From contig NZ_CP012268.1 in assembly GCF_001277195.1 (NCBI RefSeq), positions 1,798,001 through 1,862,000 on the forward strand: a stretch of DNA of 64,000 nucleotides. Direction: 5' to 3'. Of this stretch, positions 6,676 to 15,599 are shown one piece after another; the stretch's first letter is position 1; the number at the start of each line of letters is the position of its first letter. A program made the translations under genes and the position numbers. Source of the stretch: Cronobacter muytjensii ATCC 51329 (lineage in GTDB: Bacteria > Pseudomonadota > Gammaproteobacteria > Enterobacterales > Enterobacteriaceae). The notes beneath the pieces were generated by a model. That model saw only the letters and a program-made list of their open reading frames with translations, was not told the DNA's origin and did no database searches.

Positions 6676-8160
6676 TTACAAATAGCGCGCCGTCAGGTGG
6701 TCCTGGAAGTAGCGCGGGTTGAGATCTTCGCCGGTGGCGTTGGTAAGCAGCTGCGACGTGCTGAAACGGCTGCCGTGCTGCCACACCGACTGGCGCAGCC
6801 AGTCAAACAGCGGGCGCAGATCGCCTGCCGCAATCGCGGCGTCGAGGTTCGGCAGCGCCTGGCGCGCGGCGTGGAACAGCTGCGCGGCATACATCGCGCC
6901 GAGCGTATACGACGGGAAATAGCCGAAACCGCCGTCGGTCCAGTGAATATCCTGCATACAGCCGTCGCGATAGTTGCCGGTGGTGGAAATCCCAAGCCAC
7001 TGCTGCATTTTCTCATCCCATAGCGCCGGGATATCATCCACTTCGATATCGCCATCAATCAGCGCGCGTTCAATTTCATAGCGCAGCACCACGTGGGCCG
7101 GGTAGCTCACCTCGTCGGCATCGACGCGAATAAAGCCTGGCTTCACGCGCTGGTTCCAGGCGAGATAGTTCTCCTCCTCAAACGCGGGCTGCATCCCGAA
7201 AGGCTCAACCACCTGCGGCAGCAGGAGTTTCAGGAACGGGCGGCTGCGCCCAAGCTGCATCTCGAAGAACAGGCTCTGGGATTCGTGGATGGCGGTGGAG
7301 CGCGCCAGCGCCACCGGCTGGCCCGGCCATTCGCGCGGCAGATTTTGCTCATAGCGGGCGTGGCCGGTTTCATGGATGACGCCGAACAGCGCGCTGAAAA
7401 GTTCGTTTTCGTCATAGCGTGTGGTGATGCGCACATCTTCCGGCACGCCGCCGCAGAACGGGTGCGCGCTGACGTCCAGCCTGCCGCCGTCGAAATCGAA
7501 TCCCAGCAGGCGCATCGCTTCAAGGCCCAGCTCGCGCTGTTGCGCGACCGGGAACGGCCCCTGCGGCGTGATAAGCGCGGTGCGCTGCTGTTTTTCCACC
7601 GCGCGGGCGAGGAGATCCGGCAGCCAGCTGCGCAGATCGCCAAATAGCGTATCGAGACGCGCGCTGGTCATATCCGGCTCGAAAATATCGAGCAGCGCGT
7701 CGTAGCGCGAGCAGCCTTTGGCTTCGGCGCGGATGGCTGCCTCTTCACGGCTCAGTTTCACCACTTCTTTGAGGTTTTCCGCGAAGCCGTCCCAGTCATT
7801 GGCCGGACGCTGGCTGCGCCAGGCGTGCTCGCAGCGGCTACCGGCAAGCGATTTGGCCTCCACCAGCGCCTCGGGCAGCAGCGCCGCCTGCTGATAGTGG
7901 CGCTGCATTTCGCGCAGATTGGCCTGTTCAAGGTCGTTGAGGTCTTCCTGCTCCGCGCCGCGCAGCCACTCGGCCATTTTTTTATCGGTGAGGATCTGAT
8001 GCTGGAGCACGCTCAGTTCGGCCAGGGCTTCGCCACGCGCGCGGCTGCCGCCTGGCGGCATCATCGAAAACATATCCCAGCTGGCGATAGCCGAGAGATG
8101 AGAGAAGCGGGACAGTCGCAGGAACGTGCGGCTAAGCTGTTGATAGTTTTTGTTTTCCAT
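6676..8160 (-). CDS. M32-family metallocarboxypeptidase
   Basis: Cytosolic zinc carboxypeptidase of the M32 (Taq carboxypeptidase) family, 494 residues from the ATG at 8160. The zinc motif HETGH starts at His263, and the downstream signatures ESQSLFFE and GTTGNYRDG-like (STTGNYRDGCMQDIHW) are typical of M32. Earlier in-frame codons up to 8184 exist, but only the ATG at 8160 follows an AGG-containing ribosome-binding site, and MENKNYQQL suits the family start. E. coli K-12 has asr at this site, so the gene is a lineage-specific replacement or insertion. It is monocistronic between ynfM and ydgU. Substrate is unknown; peptide C-terminal trimming is expected. Confidence 0.88.
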   Translation of the reverse strand: MENKNYQQLSRTFLRLSRFSHLSAIASWDMFSMMPPGGSRARGEALAELSVLQHQILTDKKMAEWLRGAEQEDLNDLEQANLREMQRHYQQAALLPEALVEAKSLAGSRCEHAWRSQRPANDWDGFAENLKEVVKLSREEAAIRAEAKGCSRYDALLDIFEPDMTSARLDTLFGDLRSWLPDLLARAVEKQQRTALITPQGPFPVAQQRELGLEAMRLLGFDFDGGRLDVSAHPFCGGVPEDVRITTRYDENELFSALFGVIHETGHARYEQNLPREWPGQPVALARSTAIHESQSLFFEMQLGRSRPFLKLLLPQVVEPFGMQPAFEEENYLAWNQRVKPGFIRVDADEVSYPAHVVLRYEIERALIDGDIEVDDIPALWDEKMQQWLGISTTGNYRDGCMQDIHWTDGGFGYFPSYTLGAMYAAQLFHAARQALPNLDAAIAAGDLRPLFDWLRQSVWQHGSRFSTSQLLTNATGEDLNPRYFQDHLTARYL

Positions 8161-8233
8161 AAGGCCTCGTGACGTTGTCGGCAAGCTGAAAAGGTAGCAT
8201 TAACCCTGACGAAACACGAGACCCTGAGGCAGA

Positions 8234-9484
8234 TCAGTGGACCCGGCGATGCAGGCCGCTCCCCACCAGCAGCGCCAGCACCAGCAGAAGCGCGATAAAC
8301 CCGCCGACGCCGTTCCAGCCGAAGCGATGCCAGAACAGCCCGCCGAGCGTCCCTGCGACGCTTGAGCCCAGATAATAGCTGAAGAGATAGAGCGACGAGG
8401 CCTGGCCTTTGGCGCGCCGCGCCCGCGGACCAATCCAGCTGCTGGCGACCGAATGGGCGGCGAAAAACCCGGCGGAGAAGAGCAGCATGCCTGCGAAAAT
8501 CAGCCACAGCGAGGAGAGCAGCGTCAGCAGCAGCCCGCAGAGCATCACGCCGGTGAAGGCAAGCATCACCGGGCCGCGGCCAAAGCGCGCGGTCATCGCG
8601 CCCGCTTTCGGCGAACTCCAGGTGCCGGTGAGATAGGCGACCGACAGCAGGCCCACCGCCGCCTGGCTTAAGTGCCAGGGCGAGAGCATCAGCCGGTAGC
8701 CGATATAGTTAAAGAGCGTGACGAACGCGCCCATCAGCAGAAAGCCTTCGGCAAACAGCAGCGGCAGACCGGCGTCGCGCCAGTGCAGGCGAAAGTTAAT
8801 GAGCAGCGTACGCGGGCGCAGCGAGGAGGCGCGAAAATGGCGCGAGGCGGGGAGGATTTTCCAGAACATCAGCGCCGCCGCGAGCGCGAAGCAGCCGATA
8901 AACGCCATCGCCGCGCGCCAGCCGAAGAAATCAGTGATAACGCCGCTCAGCAGACGACCGCTCATGCCGCCGATGGAGTTGCCGCTGATGTACAGCCCCA
9001 TTGAGAACGCCACCACGCTTGGGTGGATCTCCTCGGAAAGATAGGTCATCCCGACCGCCGCCACGCCGCTCAGAGAGAGCCCGATCAGCGCGCGCATCAG
9101 CAGAATGCCGTGCCAGCTGTGCATCATGGTGGCGAGCAGGGTGCAGATGGACGCCAGCAGGAGTGCGGTCACCATGACGTTTTTGCGCCCGATGGCGTCA
9201 GAGAGCGGCCCGGTGAACAGCAGCCCGACCGCCAGCATCCCGGTCGCGACTGAGAGCGAGACGCTGCTGGTGGCGGGCGTCACGCCGAACTCCTGCGACA
9301 GCACGGGCAGTATAGGTTGCACGCAATAGAGCAGGGCGAAAGTCGCGAGGCCCGCTGAGAAGAGCGCGAGCGTGACGCGCATAAAAGCGGGCGTGCCGCG
9401 TTTGATACAGGTCGCCGGCGCGGCAATCACAGCATCGTCAGCGGCCTGCGCCGGCGCGGCGCTGACGGAAGAGGTACGACTCAC
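8234..9484 (-). CDS. ynfM: MFS transporter YnfM
   Basis: Twelve-helix major facilitator superfamily protein of 416 residues, closely matching E. coli YnfM (about 417). It has the conserved GPLSDAIGRK loop 2-3 motif and the TYLSEEIHPS segment after helix 4. The N-terminal 35 residues are hydrophilic and cytoplasmic. Relatives are thought to export small amphipathic compounds such as sugars or drugs; the substrate is unknown. It is divergent from the LysR gene ynfL, with 121 bp between, and ynfL is its probable regulator. Context is conserved with E. coli except for the downstream neighbour. Confidence 0.92.
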   Translation of the reverse strand: MSRTSSVSAAPAQAADDAVIAAPATCIKRGTPAFMRVTLALFSAGLATFALLYCVQPILPVLSQEFGVTPATSSVSLSVATGMLAVGLLFTGPLSDAIGRKNVMVTALLLASICTLLATMMHSWHGILLMRALIGLSLSGVAAVGMTYLSEEIHPSVVAFSMGLYISGNSIGGMSGRLLSGVITDFFGWRAAMAFIGCFALAAALMFWKILPASRHFRASSLRPRTLLINFRLHWRDAGLPLLFAEGFLLMGAFVTLFNYIGYRLMLSPWHLSQAAVGLLSVAYLTGTWSSPKAGAMTARFGRGPVMLAFTGVMLCGLLLTLLSSLWLIFAGMLLFSAGFFAAHSVASSWIGPRARRAKGQASSLYLFSYYLGSSVAGTLGGLFWHRFGWNGVGGFIALLLVLALLVGSGLHRRVH

Positions 9485-9605
9485 AGCAGATCCTTAATGA
9501 ATATCCCCGCGATTGTTGGCCGACGGGTAAGGCACTCACGCAAGAGTAGAAAGCGGCGAATCATCTGTCTAATATATTAATAATCTCAAATAATATGAAT
9601 TAAAT

Positions 9606-10526
9606 ATGAATATCGAACTGCGCCATCTTCGCTATTTTGTCGCGGTGGCGGAAGAGCTGCATTTTGGCCGCGCCGCCGCCCGGCTGAATATCTCCCAGCC
9701 GCCCCTGAGCCAGCAGATCCAGGCGCTGGAGGCGCAGACCGGCGCGCGGCTGCTGGCCCGCACCAACCGCAGCGTCAGCCTGACGGCGGCAGGCAGGCAG
9801 TTTCTCGCCGACAGCCGCCAGATCTTAAGCGAGGTGGAAGCCGCGGCGGTGCGCGCCGCCCGGCTCCATAACGGCGAAACCGGCGAACTGCGCATTGGCT
9901 TTACGTCGTCGGCTCCCTTTATCCGCGCCATTTCCGATACGCTGTCGGTGTTTCGCCGCCGCTACCCGGACGTGCATCTGCAGACGCTGGAAATCAACAC
10001 CCGTGCTCAGATAGCGCCGCTGACGGAAGGGCGGCTGGATGTCGGGTTGATGCGCAACACGCCGCTGCCGGAGACGCTCGCCTGGCAACTGGTGCTGCGC
10101 GAGCCGCTGCTGGCGCTGATCCCCTGCGATCACCCGCTCGCCGCGCGCGAGGCGGTATCGTTAAGCGAACTGGCGGGCGAGCCGTTCGTCTTTTTCGATC
10201 CGCATGTCGGCACCGGCCTGTATGACGATATTCTCGGCCTGCTGCATCGTTACGGCGTGCAGCCGCGCATCACTCAGGAGGTGGGCGAGGCGATGACGAT
10301 CATCGGCCTGGTGGCGGCCGGGCTCGGCGTGTCGATTCTGCCGGCGTCGTTTCAGCGCGTGCGGCTTGACGAGATGCGCTGGATAAAACTGCGCGAGCCG
10401 GACGCGATTTCAGAAATGTGGCTGGTCTGGGCGCGTCACCGCGAGCAAAGCGCCGCGGCACAACGTTTTATTTCGCTGCTGACCGGCGCGCCCATGCCCC
10501 CCGAAACCCGTGCTGAAGCCCAATAA
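9606..10526 (+). CDS. ynfL: LysR-family regulator YnfL
   Basis: LysR-type transcription factor of 306 residues with an N-terminal winged helix-turn-helix (MNIELRHLRYFVAVAEELHF, about 1-60) and a periplasmic-binding-protein-like effector domain (about 90-295). It sits divergently to ynfM, the usual arrangement for a LysR regulator and its target. The effector is unknown. No Shine-Dalgarno is visible before the ATG at 9606; the upstream sequence is almost pure A/T (TAATATGAATTAAAT), so translation may be weak or leaderless. The A/T-rich stretch 9570-9605 is a likely operator region but has no clear T-N11-A palindrome. Confidence 0.9.
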   Translation: MNIELRHLRYFVAVAEELHFGRAAARLNISQPPLSQQIQALEAQTGARLLARTNRSVSLTAAGRQFLADSRQILSEVEAAAVRAARLHNGETGELRIGFTSSAPFIRAISDTLSVFRRRYPDVHLQTLEINTRAQIAPLTEGRLDVGLMRNTPLPETLAWQLVLREPLLALIPCDHPLAAREAVSLSELAGEPFVFFDPHVGTGLYDDILGLLHRYGVQPRITQEVGEAMTIIGLVAAGLGVSILPASFQRVRLDEMRWIKLREPDAISEMWLVWARHREQSAAAQRFISLLTGAPMPPETRAEAQ

Positions 10527-10599
10527 AATGTGCGGTAAATCACAAGGCTAAGTAAAAATTTGACGCGCCCTGGCGAAGTGCTTCACCATAGCCGAATGT

Positions 10600-10621
10600 T
10601 TATTTCGAAGCGCGAAAATAA
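10600..10621 (+). promoter_or_regulatory. Mlc operator (autoregulation)
   Basis: TTATTTCG at 10600-10607 and CGAAAATAA at 10613-10621 form an interrupted palindrome just 11 bp before the mlc start. It fits the A/T-TTTCG...CGAAA-A/T pattern of Mlc/NagC operators. Mlc is known to repress its own gene, so this is probably its site. Confidence 0.6.
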
Positions 10622-10632
10622 GGGAGTGAGAC

Positions 10633-11850
10633 GTGGCTGCTGATAGTCAACCGGGCCATATCGATCAGATAAAACAGACCAATGCGGGCGCGGTGTATCG
10701 CCTGATTGATCAGCTTGGCCCGGTATCACGTATCGATCTTTCCAGACTGGCGCAGCTCGCTCCCGCCAGCATCACGAAAATCGTGCGCGAAATGCTCGAG
10801 GCGCATCTGGTGCAGGAGACGGAAATCCAGGAGCCAGGCAGCCGCGGGCGTCCGGCGGTGGGACTCGCCGTGGAAACTGACGCCTGGCACTATCTGTCGG
10901 TACGCATCAACCGCGGCGAAATCAACCTCGCGCTGCGCGATCTCAGCAGCAAACTGGTGGTGGAAGAGCAGCTCGACCTGCCGCTGAAAGAGGCCCGCCC
11001 GCTGCTCGATCGTATCATCGACCATATCGATCGCTTTTTTATTCGCCACCAGCGCCAGCTGGAACGACTCACCGCCATCGCCATTACGCTGCCGGGCGTT
11101 ATCGACACCGAGCACGGGCTGGTGCGCCAGATGCCGTTTTACGATGTCACCGATATGCCGCTCGGCGCGGCGCTGGAAGCCCATACCGGCGTGCCGGTGT
11201 TCATTCAGCATGACATCAGCGCCTGGACGATGGCCGAAGGGCTGTTCGGCGCCTCCCGCGGCGCGCGCGACGTAATTCAGGTGGTAATCGACCATAATGT
11301 CGGCGCGGGCGTTATTACCGATGGCCGCCTGTTGCATGCGGGCAGCAGCAGTCTGGTGGAGATTGGCCATACGCAGGTCGATCCTTACGGCAAGCGTTGC
11401 TACTGCGGCAATCATGGCTGCCTTGAAACCATCGCCAGCATCGACAGCGTACTGGAGCTTGCCCAGCAGCGCATGAACCAGTCGATGGGCTCGATGCTGC
11501 ACGGACAGCCGCTCGGCGTGGCGTCGCTGTGCGATGCGGCGCTGGCGGGCGATCTGCTGGCGCGCGATATCATTCTCGGCGTCGGCACGAATGTCGGGCG
11601 CATTCTCGCTATTATGGTGAATCTGTTTAATCCGCAGAAAATCCTGATTGGTTCGCCGCTCAACCGGGCCTCGGATATTCTGTTCCCGGCCATTGCTGAC
11701 GCGGTTCGCCAGCAGTCGCTGCCCGCCTATAGCCGTAACATCAGCGTCGAAAGTACCCAGTTCTCCAACCGCGGCACAATGGCCGGCGCGGCGCTGGTGA
11801 AAGACGCGATGTATAACGGTTCGTTATTGATTCGCCTGCTGCAAGGGTGA
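10633..11850 (+). CDS. mlc: Glucose-responsive transcriptional repressor Mlc (DgsA)
   Basis: ROK-family repressor of 405 residues, nearly collinear with E. coli Mlc (406). The N-terminal winged helix-turn-helix covers about 10-80. The ROK zinc site is complete: His246 (EIGHTQVD) and Cys256, Cys258, Cys263 (CYCGNHGC). The C terminus (NGSLLIRLLQG) is identical to what I recall for E. coli. Mlc represses ptsG, ptsHI, manXYZ and malT, and is relieved by binding dephosphorylated EIICB-Glc at the membrane. Translation starts at GTG 10633 behind GGGAG. A candidate Mlc operator lies immediately upstream. Confidence 0.96.
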   Translation: MAADSQPGHIDQIKQTNAGAVYRLIDQLGPVSRIDLSRLAQLAPASITKIVREMLEAHLVQETEIQEPGSRGRPAVGLAVETDAWHYLSVRINRGEINLALRDLSSKLVVEEQLDLPLKEARPLLDRIIDHIDRFFIRHQRQLERLTAIAITLPGVIDTEHGLVRQMPFYDVTDMPLGAALEAHTGVPVFIQHDISAWTMAEGLFGASRGARDVIQVVIDHNVGAGVITDGRLLHAGSSSLVEIGHTQVDPYGKRCYCGNHGCLETIASIDSVLELAQQRMNQSMGSMLHGQPLGVASLCDAALAGDLLARDIILGVGTNVGRILAIMVNLFNPQKILIGSPLNRASDILFPAIADAVRQQSLPAYSRNISVESTQFSNRGTMAGAALVKDAMYNGSLLIRLLQG

Positions 11851-11899
11851 CAACTTTTCCCTGATCCACTAAAAATTGCGCTATCTCAAGCTGACCCTG

Positions 11900-11920
11900 A
11901 AAGTCTTCTTTTAGACTTTT
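11900..11920 (+). terminator. Weak hairpin after mlc
   Basis: AAAGTCT (11900-11906) can pair with AGACTTT (11913-11919), ending in four T. It lies 50 bases after the mlc stop and 46 before bioD2. It is A/T-rich, so termination is likely inefficient. Confidence 0.4.
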
Positions 11921-11965
11921 GCCACTGGATCATTCTTTTTAACACAATGGCAGATGGAGTCAGCG

Positions 11966-12657
11966 ATGCTTAAGCGCGTCTTTATTACCGGTACAGATAC
12001 CGCCGTCGGGAAAACGGTGGTTTCCCGCGCCCTGTTACAGGCGCTGGCCGCCACCGGCAAGCGCGTGGTGGGCTATAAGCCGGTGGCGAAAGGAAGCAAA
12101 GTCACGCCGGAAGGGCTACGCAACAAAGATGCCCTGGTGCTGCAAAGCGTGTCCACCCTGGCGCTGCCGTATGAGGCGATTAACCCTGTCGCGTTTAGCG
12201 AAGAAGAGAGCAGCGTGGCGCACAGCTGCGCGATTAACTATTCCTTGTTATCAAAAGGCCTGGCGCAGTTGAGCGAACAGGCGGATCACGTCGTGGTCGA
12301 GGGCACCGGCGGCTGGCGCAGCCTGATGAACGATTTACGCCCGCTCTCCGACTGGGTAGTGCAGGAACAATTGCCGGTGCTGATGGTAGTGGGTATTCAG
12401 GAAGGCGCCTGAACCATGCGCTGTTAACCGCGCAGGCGATTGCGAGCGACGGTCTGCCGCTGGTGGGCTGGGTGGCGAACCGTATTAATCCGGGTCTGGC
12501 GCATTATGCGGAAATCATCGACGTGTTAAGCCAGAAACTTCCGGCGCCGCTGCTCGGCGAGCTGCCGTATCTGCCGCGCGCCGAACAGCGCGAGCTGGCG
12601 AAGTGGGTGGATGTCACGCGCCTTGGCGCGACAAACCCGCTGCGCACCGCGGTATGA
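11966..12657 (+). pseudogene. bioD2: Dethiobiotin synthetase paralogue BioD2 (YnfK), frameshifted
   Basis: The frame opens at ATG 11966 (GGAG six bases upstream) and encodes the P-loop GTDTAVGKT of dethiobiotin synthetase. The first frame ends at TGA 12410-12412, directly after VVGIQEG. The next frame continues at once with NHALLTAQAIASDGLPL and runs to the natural C terminus (LPYLPRAEQREL). The normal protein reads GIQEG-C-LNHALL here. Restoring one T between 12406 and 12407 (GGC-TGC-CTG) joins the halves exactly. The gene thus carries a single-base deletion about two thirds along, or the assembly has an error. It is the second, ynfK-type copy next to mlc; biotin synthesis would rely on bioD in the bio operon elsewhere. 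Confidence 0.85.
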
Positions 12658-12727
12658 GCGCGGTTTGTACCGGTTATCATGGTGTGAACGCTACCCGGCG
12701 CTACCTGGCAGTGGTAAGACATGAAAA

Positions 12728-12754
12728 GGGCGGGAGCGCTGCGCTTACCCGCCC
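12728..12754. repeat. REP-like palindrome, copy 1
   Basis: The element reads GGGCGGGAGCGC-TGCGC-TTACCCGCCC, a variant of the repeat whose core is GCGGGT...ACCCGC. It is oriented oppositely to copy 2, 33 bp downstream, so the two form a BIME-like inverted pair between bioD2 and osmV. Confidence 0.75.
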
Positions 12755-12786
12755 TGTACGACAGTGGCGTTAATGCCGGACGGTAA

Positions 12787-12811
12787 GGCGGGTAAGCGCA
12801 GCACACCCGCC
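12787..12811. repeat. REP-like palindrome, copy 2
   Basis: GGCGGGTAAGCGCAGCAC followed by ACCCGCC, the opposite orientation to copy 1. The region 12658-12875 otherwise holds no ORF or obvious terminator. Confidence 0.75.
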
Positions 12812-12875
12812 GCCCACTCACAGGCCCGCTATCATACCCATAACGCCTGATATTACTTCACAACCCTGCCATCCT

Positions 12876-14024
12876 TCACAGCCCTTCATGAATATTCAGC
12901 GCCCGGCGGGTACGACCGGAACTGAGGTAATCGGCGATATAATCCTGAGAGATTTCACCACTGTAGCGGCCATCTTCATCCACAATCGGCATCCAGACGG
13001 TGTTGTGCTCATACAGACGCGACAACACCACGCGCAGGTTATCTTCCGCTTTGCCGGTCACGCGGAACGGGTGGAGCATATCGGCGCAGACGCCCACCGC
13101 GCCGCGCGCTTCGCGACGCTTCACAAACCCCAGCGGTTTCTCGTTTTCATCCACCACGGTTACCGAGCGCATATCATTGTCATCCATCAGCGCGAAGGCT
13201 TCGGCGAGCGGCGTTGCGGTACGCACCGTAATGGTCGGCTGTTTGTCGGTCACATCGCCCGCCTGAATCAACAGCAGACGCTTGAGCGTGCGATCCTGGC
13301 CTACGAACGAGCCCACAAATTCATTCGCCGGTTTGGCGAGCAACTCGTCGGGGCTCGCGCACTGAATGATTTTCCCCTGGCGGAATACCGCGATGCGGTC
13401 GCCAAGCTTCAGCGCTTCGTCGATATCGTGGCTCACCAGCATCACGGTTTTTTTCAGCTGGCGCTGCATCTCAAGAAACTGGTTCTGGATAACTTCACGG
13501 TTGATCGGGTCCACCGCGCCGAACGGCTCATCCATCAGCAGCACCGGAGGATCCGCCGCCAGCGCGCGGATCACACCGATACGCTGCTGCTGGCCGCCGG
13601 ACATCTCTTTCGGATAACGGTTCAGGAAGCGTTTCGGATCGAGCGCCACCATCGCCATCAGCTCGGTCGCGCGCTCCTTACAGCGGGCTTTGTCCCAGCC
13701 CAGCATTCGCGGCACCACGGTAATATTCTCTTCAATGGTCATGTTCGGGAAGAGACCTATCTGCTGGATAACGTAGCCGATGTTGCGGCGCAGCGTCACG
13801 GTGTCCAGATCGGTCGTGTCTTCGCCGTTGATGTAAATCTTGCCGCTGGAGGGGGCTATCAGCCGGTTAATCATCTTCAGCGTCGTGGTTTTGCCGCAGC
13901 CGGAAGGGCCGAGCAGTACGCACATTTCGCCTTCCGGCACGTTCAGGTTGACGTTATCCACGGCATTGACGGTCTGGCCGTTTTTCTGCGTAAACTGTTT
14001 GGTGAGGTTTTCAAGTTTAATCAT
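12876..14024 (-). CDS. osmV: OsmU-type ABC importer, ATP-binding protein
   Basis: ATPase of a quaternary-amine (glycine betaine/choline-type) ABC importer, 382 residues. It shows Walker A GPSGCGKTT at 39-47, the Q-loop QIGLFP, the ABC signature SGGQQQR, and Walker B with LLMDEPFGAVD. Two C-terminal CBS domains (about 260-370) are typical of OpuA/ProV-like ATPases, where they sense ionic strength. It is the last gene of a four-gene operon, and its ATG overlaps the osmW stop by one base. The set corresponds to Salmonella osmVWXY, an osmotically induced importer of betaine and choline-O-sulfate. Gene names follow that system by inference from order and family. Confidence 0.88.
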   Translation of the reverse strand: MIKLENLTKQFTQKNGQTVNAVDNVNLNVPEGEMCVLLGPSGCGKTTTLKMINRLIAPSSGKIYINGEDTTDLDTVTLRRNIGYVIQQIGLFPNMTIEENITVVPRMLGWDKARCKERATELMAMVALDPKRFLNRYPKEMSGGQQQRIGVIRALAADPPVLLMDEPFGAVDPINREVIQNQFLEMQRQLKKTVMLVSHDIDEALKLGDRIAVFRQGKIIQCASPDELLAKPANEFVGSFVGQDRTLKRLLLIQAGDVTDKQPTITVRTATPLAEAFALMDDNDMRSVTVVDENEKPLGFVKRREARGAVGVCADMLHPFRVTGKAEDNLRVVLSRLYEHNTVWMPIVDEDGRYSGEISQDYIADYLSSGRTRRALNIHEGL

Positions 14025-14674
14025 TATCGGATCCCCTTAGGCGTCAGCACGACCTGCAAGCGGTGCAGTAACCAGTCCAGAATAATTGCCAGTAAACAGA
14101 TCATCAGCGCGCCGGCGATGAGCATACGAATATCGCTGCCGCCGATGCCGTTAAGCAGCAGTAACCCGAGCCCGCCCGCGCCGATGACCGCGGCGATCGC
14201 CATCACGCCGATATTCATCACCACGGCGGTGCGGATACCGCCAAAAATCACTGGCAGCGCCATCGGGATCTCTACCCAGCGCAGACGCTGCCAGAACGTC
14301 ATGCCGATGCCGCGTCCGGCTTCACGTAGCCCTGGCGGCAGGCTGTCGAGCGCCGTGTGGGTGTTGCGCACAATCGGCAGCAGCGAGTAGAGAAACACGG
14401 CGGTAATGGCGGGCAGGGCGCCAATGCCCTGGCCTATCAGCGAAAAGAGCGGGATCATCAGCCCGAACAGGGCGATGGACGGAATGGTCAGCACGAGCGT
14501 GGCCAGTCCCAGCACAGGCGTGGCGAGCCATTTGTAGCGCACAATCAGAATGCCGAGCGGCACGCCGATAATAATCGCGAACCCTACTGCCAGCAGCACC
14601 AGCCATAAATGCTGGAATGTCAGGGTAGCGAGGAAACCGGCGTTATCGATCATATAGTGAAGGGTATCCATCAT
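14024..14674 (-). CDS. osmW: OsmU-type ABC importer, permease
   Basis: Inner-membrane permease of 216 residues with about five to six helices and the binding-protein-dependent transport loop (LPPGLREAGRGIGMTFWQRLRWVEIP). The EAA-type loop contacts the ATPase. The gene lies between the substrate-binding protein (6-bp gap upstream) and the ATPase (1-bp overlap downstream). Two different permeases in the operon imply a heterodimeric membrane domain. E. coli YehW/YehY-type permeases are relatives, but the operon structure and adjacency to mlc-bioD2 resemble Salmonella osmU. Confidence 0.85.
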   Translation of the reverse strand: MMDTLHYMIDNAGFLATLTFQHLWLVLLAVGFAIIIGVPLGILIVRYKWLATPVLGLATLVLTIPSIALFGLMIPLFSLIGQGIGALPAITAVFLYSLLPIVRNTHTALDSLPPGLREAGRGIGMTFWQRLRWVEIPMALPVIFGGIRTAVVMNIGVMAIAAVIGAGGLGLLLLNGIGGSDIRMLIAGALMICLLAIILDWLLHRLQVVLTPKGIR

Positions 14675-14680
14675 CTCTCC

Positions 14681-15583
14681 TTAAAGCAGACCTTTGTCGC
14701 GCAGGAAGTCGCGGGCGACCTGTTGCGGCGTCTGGTGATCGATATCCACCTTCGCGTTAAGCGTGGTGATGGTCTCGTTATCCATCAGCCCGGATAGCGT
14801 ATTCAGCGCGTCCTCAAGGCCCGGGTTCGCCGCCAGCGTGTCTTTGCGCACCACCGGCGTCACGGCATAGCTTGGGAAAAAGCCTTTATCATCCTCCAGC
14901 ACTTTCAAATCGAACCCTTTGACGCGCCCGTCAGTGGCGTACACCAGGCCTGCCTCGACAAAGCCGTCGCGAATCGCGTTATAGACAAGGCCGGGGTCCA
15001 TCTGGCGGATCTGCGGGCGGTCAAGCGGCATGTTGTACGCCTTTTGCAGCGGCTTCATGCCGTCGCTACGCCCGTAAAACTCCAGATCGAGCGCCAGCAT
15101 CCAGTTGTTATCCGGGTCGGTTTTACGCACCTGCTCCACTTTTTCCGCCAGTTGCGAAATGGTGCTGATGTGCTCCGCCTCGGCGCGTTTACGCTGCATG
15201 GCGAACGCGTAGGTGTTGTTCATGCTGGCGGGCTTGAGCCACACCAGACCGAGTTTCGCATCCAGCTTTTTCACCGTGTCGTAGGTCTCTTCCGGCGACA
15301 TCCGTTTGTTGATGTGATTAAAGATAATCAGCGACGTGCCGGTGTACTCCCACGTCATATCCACCTGTTTGTTGATCATGGCGTTACGTGAAATGACCGT
15401 CGCGATGTTAGTGCGCGGCTCGACCTGAAAACCTTTCTTTTGCAGGTACAGGACGGTCATGGCGGAAAGAATATGCTGCTCGGTAAAGCTCTTGGTGGTC
15501 AGTACCAGCGGCGCGGCGCTGGCGGAGCCGGCGAAGAGTAAGCCCGCGGTGGCGAAGGCCAGCAGACGATATAACAGGGTCAT
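14681..15583 (-). CDS. osmX: OsmU-type ABC importer, substrate-binding protein
   Basis: Periplasmic binding protein of 300 residues with a cleavable signal peptide (MTLLYRLLAF...GSASA-AP). The mature start LVLTTKSFTEQHIL is characteristic of the OpuAC/quaternary-amine family. The conserved TWEYTGTSL and GLVYATDGR segments line the ligand cleft in this family. Probable ligands are glycine betaine or related trimethylammonium compounds; the exact ligand cannot be read from sequence. It sits between the two permease genes, 16 bp after the first, in a tightly packed operon. Confidence 0.87.
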   Translation of the reverse strand: MTLLYRLLAFATAGLLFAGSASAAPLVLTTKSFTEQHILSAMTVLYLQKKGFQVEPRTNIATVISRNAMINKQVDMTWEYTGTSLIIFNHINKRMSPEETYDTVKKLDAKLGLVWLKPASMNNTYAFAMQRKRAEAEHISTISQLAEKVEQVRKTDPDNNWMLALDLEFYGRSDGMKPLQKAYNMPLDRPQIRQMDPGLVYNAIRDGFVEAGLVYATDGRVKGFDLKVLEDDKGFFPSYAVTPVVRKDTLAANPGLEDALNTLSGLMDNETITTLNAKVDIDHQTPQQVARDFLRDKGLL

Positions 15584-15599
15584 CGGAAGCTCCTTATCA

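Noticed and set aside
6443..6784. 113-codon minus-strand ORF as a candidate asr
   Set aside because: The product lacks a signal peptide and the Lys/Ala/His-rich repeats of Asr, and it overlaps ydgU and the M32 gene in other frames.
12888..14390. 500-codon plus-strand ORF
   Set aside because: It is antisense to osmV/osmW, which have clear ABC motifs. Its translation is His/Arg-rich with no recognisable domain, as expected of a GC-rich shadow frame.
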